Shown: piece after piece, positions 61,794 through 64,000 of the stretch
Position numbering within the stretch: position 1 is the stretch's first letter
Layout of the letters: each line of letters begins with the position of its first letter
Origin: ENR-C20 sp942493145
Lineage (GTDB): Bacteria > Bacillota > Clostridia > Acetivibrionales > DTU013
Assembly (NCBI GenBank): GCA_942493145.1
Contig: OW818679.1
Location: 1,116,001-1,180,000, forward strand
Direction of reading: 5' to 3'
Length of the DNA stretch: 64,000 nt
The notes under the pieces: generated by a model
Told to the model about the DNA's origin: nothing
Database searches by the model: none
What the model saw: only the letters and a program-made list of their open reading frames with translations
Program-made: the position numbers and the translations under genes

Positions 61794-62987
61794 ATGTTTG
61801 ATGATGTTGTAATTGTTGAAGCGGTCAGAACGCCGATAGGCAACATGGGCGGAACCATAAAGGACGTTGCCCCGGAGGAACTGGCCAGTCTTGTAATAAA
61901 AGAAGTGATAAAAAGGACGGGGCTTGATCCTGCCAAAGCTGATGAGGTCATAATAGGCCAGACGAAGATATCGGCGGATGCTCCTAATATAGCACGTAAT
62001 GCCGCCCTTATGGCAGGTGTACCCATTGAAGTACCGGCATATACAGTCTCCCGCCAGTGCGGTTCAGGCATGCAGGCTGTCGTCAGCGGAGCACAAGCGA
62101 TAATGTGTGGCCAGGCTGAGATCATAATTGCCGGTGGAACCGAAAGCATGAGTAATGCGCCCTTCTACCTGAGACAGGCAAGATACGGCTACGGAGCAGG
62201 TAATGGCGTGCTGGTGGATTCCAATACTGAGAGCCAGTTCAGGTCGCAGCCCCAGGACATCTTCGGCGTATTCAACATGGGCATGACCGCTGAGAACCTC
62301 GCGGAAAAATATAAAATCAGCCGCGAGGAGCAGGATGTCTTTTCATTCGGAAGCCAGCAAAAGGCCCTTGCAGCAATCGCCGAAGGCAGGTTCAAGGATG
62401 AGATAGTACCTGTACCAGTCAAGCAGAAAAAAGGAGACATTTTGCTGTTTGATACCGACGAGTTCCCCAGACAGACAACTCTTGAAAAAATGGCAAAATT
62501 GAAGCCTGCTTTCATAGACAACGGAACAGTAACGGCCGGCAATTCTTCTGGCCGTAACGACGGGGCGGCAGCTTTGCTTATTATGTCTGCGAAAAGAGCC
62601 CAAAAAGAAGGCTTGAAGCCAATTGCCATCATCCGCAGCCAGGCTGCAGCCGGCGTAGATCCCAGATACATGGGTATCGGTCCGGTTTACGCAACAAGGA
62701 AGGCATTGGAGATGGCCGGGCTGAAACTGAACCAGATAGACCTGGTTGAATTGAATGAAGCCTTTGCTGCTCAGGCGTTAGCTTGTATAAAGGAACTGGA
62801 TATTGATCAGGAAATCACAAATGTGAACGGGGGAGCCGTAGCGCTTGGACATCCTCTGGGCTGTACAGGAGCGAGAATTCTGACTACCTTGCTTTATGAA
62901 ATGAAGCGCCGCAATTCAAGGTATGGCCTTGCGACCCTCTGCATAGCAGGCGGGCTCGGTCTTGCTACTATAGTAGAGTTGATTTGA
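61794..62987 (+). CDS. Thiolase (acetyl-CoA acetyltransferase family)
   Basis: This 397-residue thiolase has the nucleophile Cys in SRQCGSGMQAV, NEAFAAQALA, and the C-terminal GGAVALGHPLGCTGAR with His and second Cys. The full catalytic triad is present. Either cleaves beta-ketoacyl-CoA or condenses two acyl-CoAs. Follows the SDR gene by 51 bp, likely one operon. ATG with AAAAGGAG upstream. Confidence 0.94.
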   Translation: MFDDVVIVEAVRTPIGNMGGTIKDVAPEELASLVIKEVIKRTGLDPAKADEVIIGQTKISADAPNIARNAALMAGVPIEVPAYTVSRQCGSGMQAVVSGAQAIMCGQAEIIIAGGTESMSNAPFYLRQARYGYGAGNGVLVDSNTESQFRSQPQDIFGVFNMGMTAENLAEKYKISREEQDVFSFGSQQKALAAIAEGRFKDEIVPVPVKQKKGDILLFDTDEFPRQTTLEKMAKLKPAFIDNGTVTAGNSSGRNDGAAALLIMSAKRAQKEGLKPIAIIRSQAAAGVDPRYMGIGPVYATRKALEMAGLKLNQIDLVELNEAFAAQALACIKELDIDQEITNVNGGAVALGHPLGCTGARILTTLLYEMKRRNSRYGLATLCIAGGLGLATIVELI

Positions 62988-62991
62988 TTTC

Positions 62992-64000
62992 TTATGGTTG
63001 CCGGGTGCTGTGCCTGTTGAGCGTAATCCCGTATCTGCTGATCTTGTTGTACATGGTCCGGCGGGTTATGTTCAGCAGTCGTGCAGCCTCGGCGACATTC
63101 ATATCAGTATCATAAAGAACCTGCATTATATGCAGCTTTTCCTTATCTGCAATGTGTTCCGTCAATTGCACACTGTTGTCGATCTTTTCCATAAAACTGT
63201 TTGAAGTGACCGGGAGCTTGAGTATATCCCGGATATCTTCTTCATCTATTATCTTACGATCATTCAGGATATCCAGAGCATTGATTATATTCCTCAACTG
63301 CCGTACATTTCCAGGCCAATCGTATTTGAACAGTAAATCTATAGCCTTTGTACTGAATTGCATAGTGAGGCCAGCCCTGCTCATAAAGTGGCTGAGCAGC
63401 AGCGGGATGTCCTCCCTGCGTTCCCTTAGGGGAGGGATGTGTATTTCAAATGAGCAAAGCCTGTAGTAAAGGTCTGAACGGAAGGTACCCTGCTGGCATT
63501 GCGTTTGTAGATTCTTGTTTGTCGAAGCTATTATCCTTGCTTTCAGGGGTATCAGTTTGTTGCCGCCGACCCTCTCAAATTCCTTTTCTTCTATGACTCT
63601 GAGCAGTTTAGACTGGATTTTGAGATCCATTTCGCCGATTTCATCCAAAAGGATAGAACCGTTCTCTGCAAGCTCGAACTTGCCGATTTTCTTAGAGACA
63701 GCACCGGTAAATGAGCCCTTTTCATGGCCAAAAAGCTCGGATTCCAACAATTCACCGGGAATTGCCGAACAGTTAATTTTTACCAGCGGTGACCTGAAAT
63801 TCATACGGCTGGCGGCATGTATGCTGCTTGCCAGTATTTCCTTGCCGGTGCCGGTTTCACCTATGATGAGAACGGAATGCTTTAATGGCGCCAGTTTTTT
63901 GCATTTATCAATAACTTTAAGTACCGCGGGTGATTGGCCTATGAAATCATCAAAGGAATAATTTGTTTCAAGACGCGCAATCCGGTCATAGAGATTATTA
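62992..64000 (-). CDS. Sigma-54-dependent transcriptional activator, N-terminus beyond the window
   Basis: The frame stays open to the right edge; 335 residues are visible. AAA+ domain with Walker A GETGTGKE, the sigma-54 contact loop as GSFTGA (usual form GAFTGA), Walker B ILLDEIGEM, ERVGG, sensor I STNKNL, WPGNVRQLRN, then a Fis-type helix-turn-helix (NVAEAARLLNITRRTMYNKI). The sensory domain is not visible, so the signal is unknown. Convergent with the thiolase gene, 4 bp apart. A natural candidate for controlling the neighbouring catabolic genes. Confidence 0.95.
   Translation of the reverse strand, partial: NNLYDRIARLETNYSFDDFIGQSPAVLKVIDKCKKLAPLKHSVLIIGETGTGKEILASSIHAASRMNFRSPLVKINCSAIPGELLESELFGHEKGSFTGAVSKKIGKFELAENGSILLDEIGEMDLKIQSKLLRVIEEKEFERVGGNKLIPLKARIIASTNKNLQTQCQQGTFRSDLYYRLCSFEIHIPPLRERREDIPLLLSHFMSRAGLTMQFSTKAIDLLFKYDWPGNVRQLRNIINALDILNDRKIIDEEDIRDILKLPVTSNSFMEKIDNSVQLTEHIADKEKLHIMQVLYDTDMNVAEAARLLNITRRTMYNKISRYGITLNRHSTRQP

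Overview
The window comes from an endospore-forming, strictly anaerobic Firmicute of the class Clostridia. It carries a GerA-type spore germination operon, strong AGGAGG-type ribosome binding sites, two trimeric NADH-linked [FeFe]-hydrogenase gene sets, a sensory-type [FeFe]-hydrogenase, pyrophosphate-type phosphofructokinase and moderate GC content. No tRNA, rRNA, CRISPR array or replication origin was seen. The genus cannot be fixed from the sequence alone.

Layout. 0-8 kb: the tail of a topoisomerase A-subunit-like gene, a VTT-family membrane protein, a germination operon read leftward (gerAA-gerAC-gerAB-small protein-second gerAB) and aspartate kinase. 8-13 kb: uvrB-uvrA behind a clear sigma-A promoter. 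13-18.5 kb: a 40-residue hydrophobic protein, a DUF47/PhoU-like gene behind two PhoP-type boxes, a ClpE-like ATPase, and a complete ISL3-family element with an 8-bp target duplication, inserted in the terminator of the ClpE gene. 18.6-29.8 kb: an accessory redox island with a LysR regulator, hydABC set 1 read leftward and, divergently from a candidate sigma-54 promoter, a ferredoxin-NfnB fusion, a NuoF relative whose FMN/NADH site is degenerate, an FAD reductase-like flavoprotein and a PhlG/phloretin-hydrolase-like protein. A remnant of the same IS end closes the island. 30-32 kb: an orphan ABC solute-binding lipoprotein.

31.9-40.9 kb is a hydrogenase locus of a kind known from other Clostridia: DRTGG protein, anti-sigma-like ATPase, sensory-type hydrogenase, second DRTGG protein and PHP phosphoesterase, then a promoter with a Rex-type operator driving hydC, a HATPase, a 2Fe-2S protein, hydB and hydA (set 2). 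41-51 kb holds a PAS-GGDEF-hemerythrin diguanylate cyclase, a DMT permease that overlaps it tail to tail, an AraC regulator, an LCP protein, an ABC exporter, a flavin reductase and a membrane PAS-GGDEF-HD-GYP protein. 51-53.6 kb is a divergent glycolytic pair (PPi-PFK and class II aldolase).

53.6-64 kb looks like a catabolic region: a TRAP transporter in the unusual order M-P-Q, a Ca2+ P-type ATPase, an SDR dehydrogenase, a thiolase, and a sigma-54 activator that runs off the right edge. The long leaders of the TRAP genes and of the SDR-thiolase genes share a promoter-like block and a 67-bp element about 80 percent identical, which suggests common control.

The part most likely to be new is the 18.6-29.8 kb island. 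Its gene order suggests that electrons from H2, NADH or NADPH are passed through a noncanonical Nfn/NuoF-type complex to a flavoprotein that reduces an acylphloroglucinol- or chalcone-like (beta-diketone) compound, which the PhlG-like enzyme then cleaves. The families are read from sequence; the pathway is inference.
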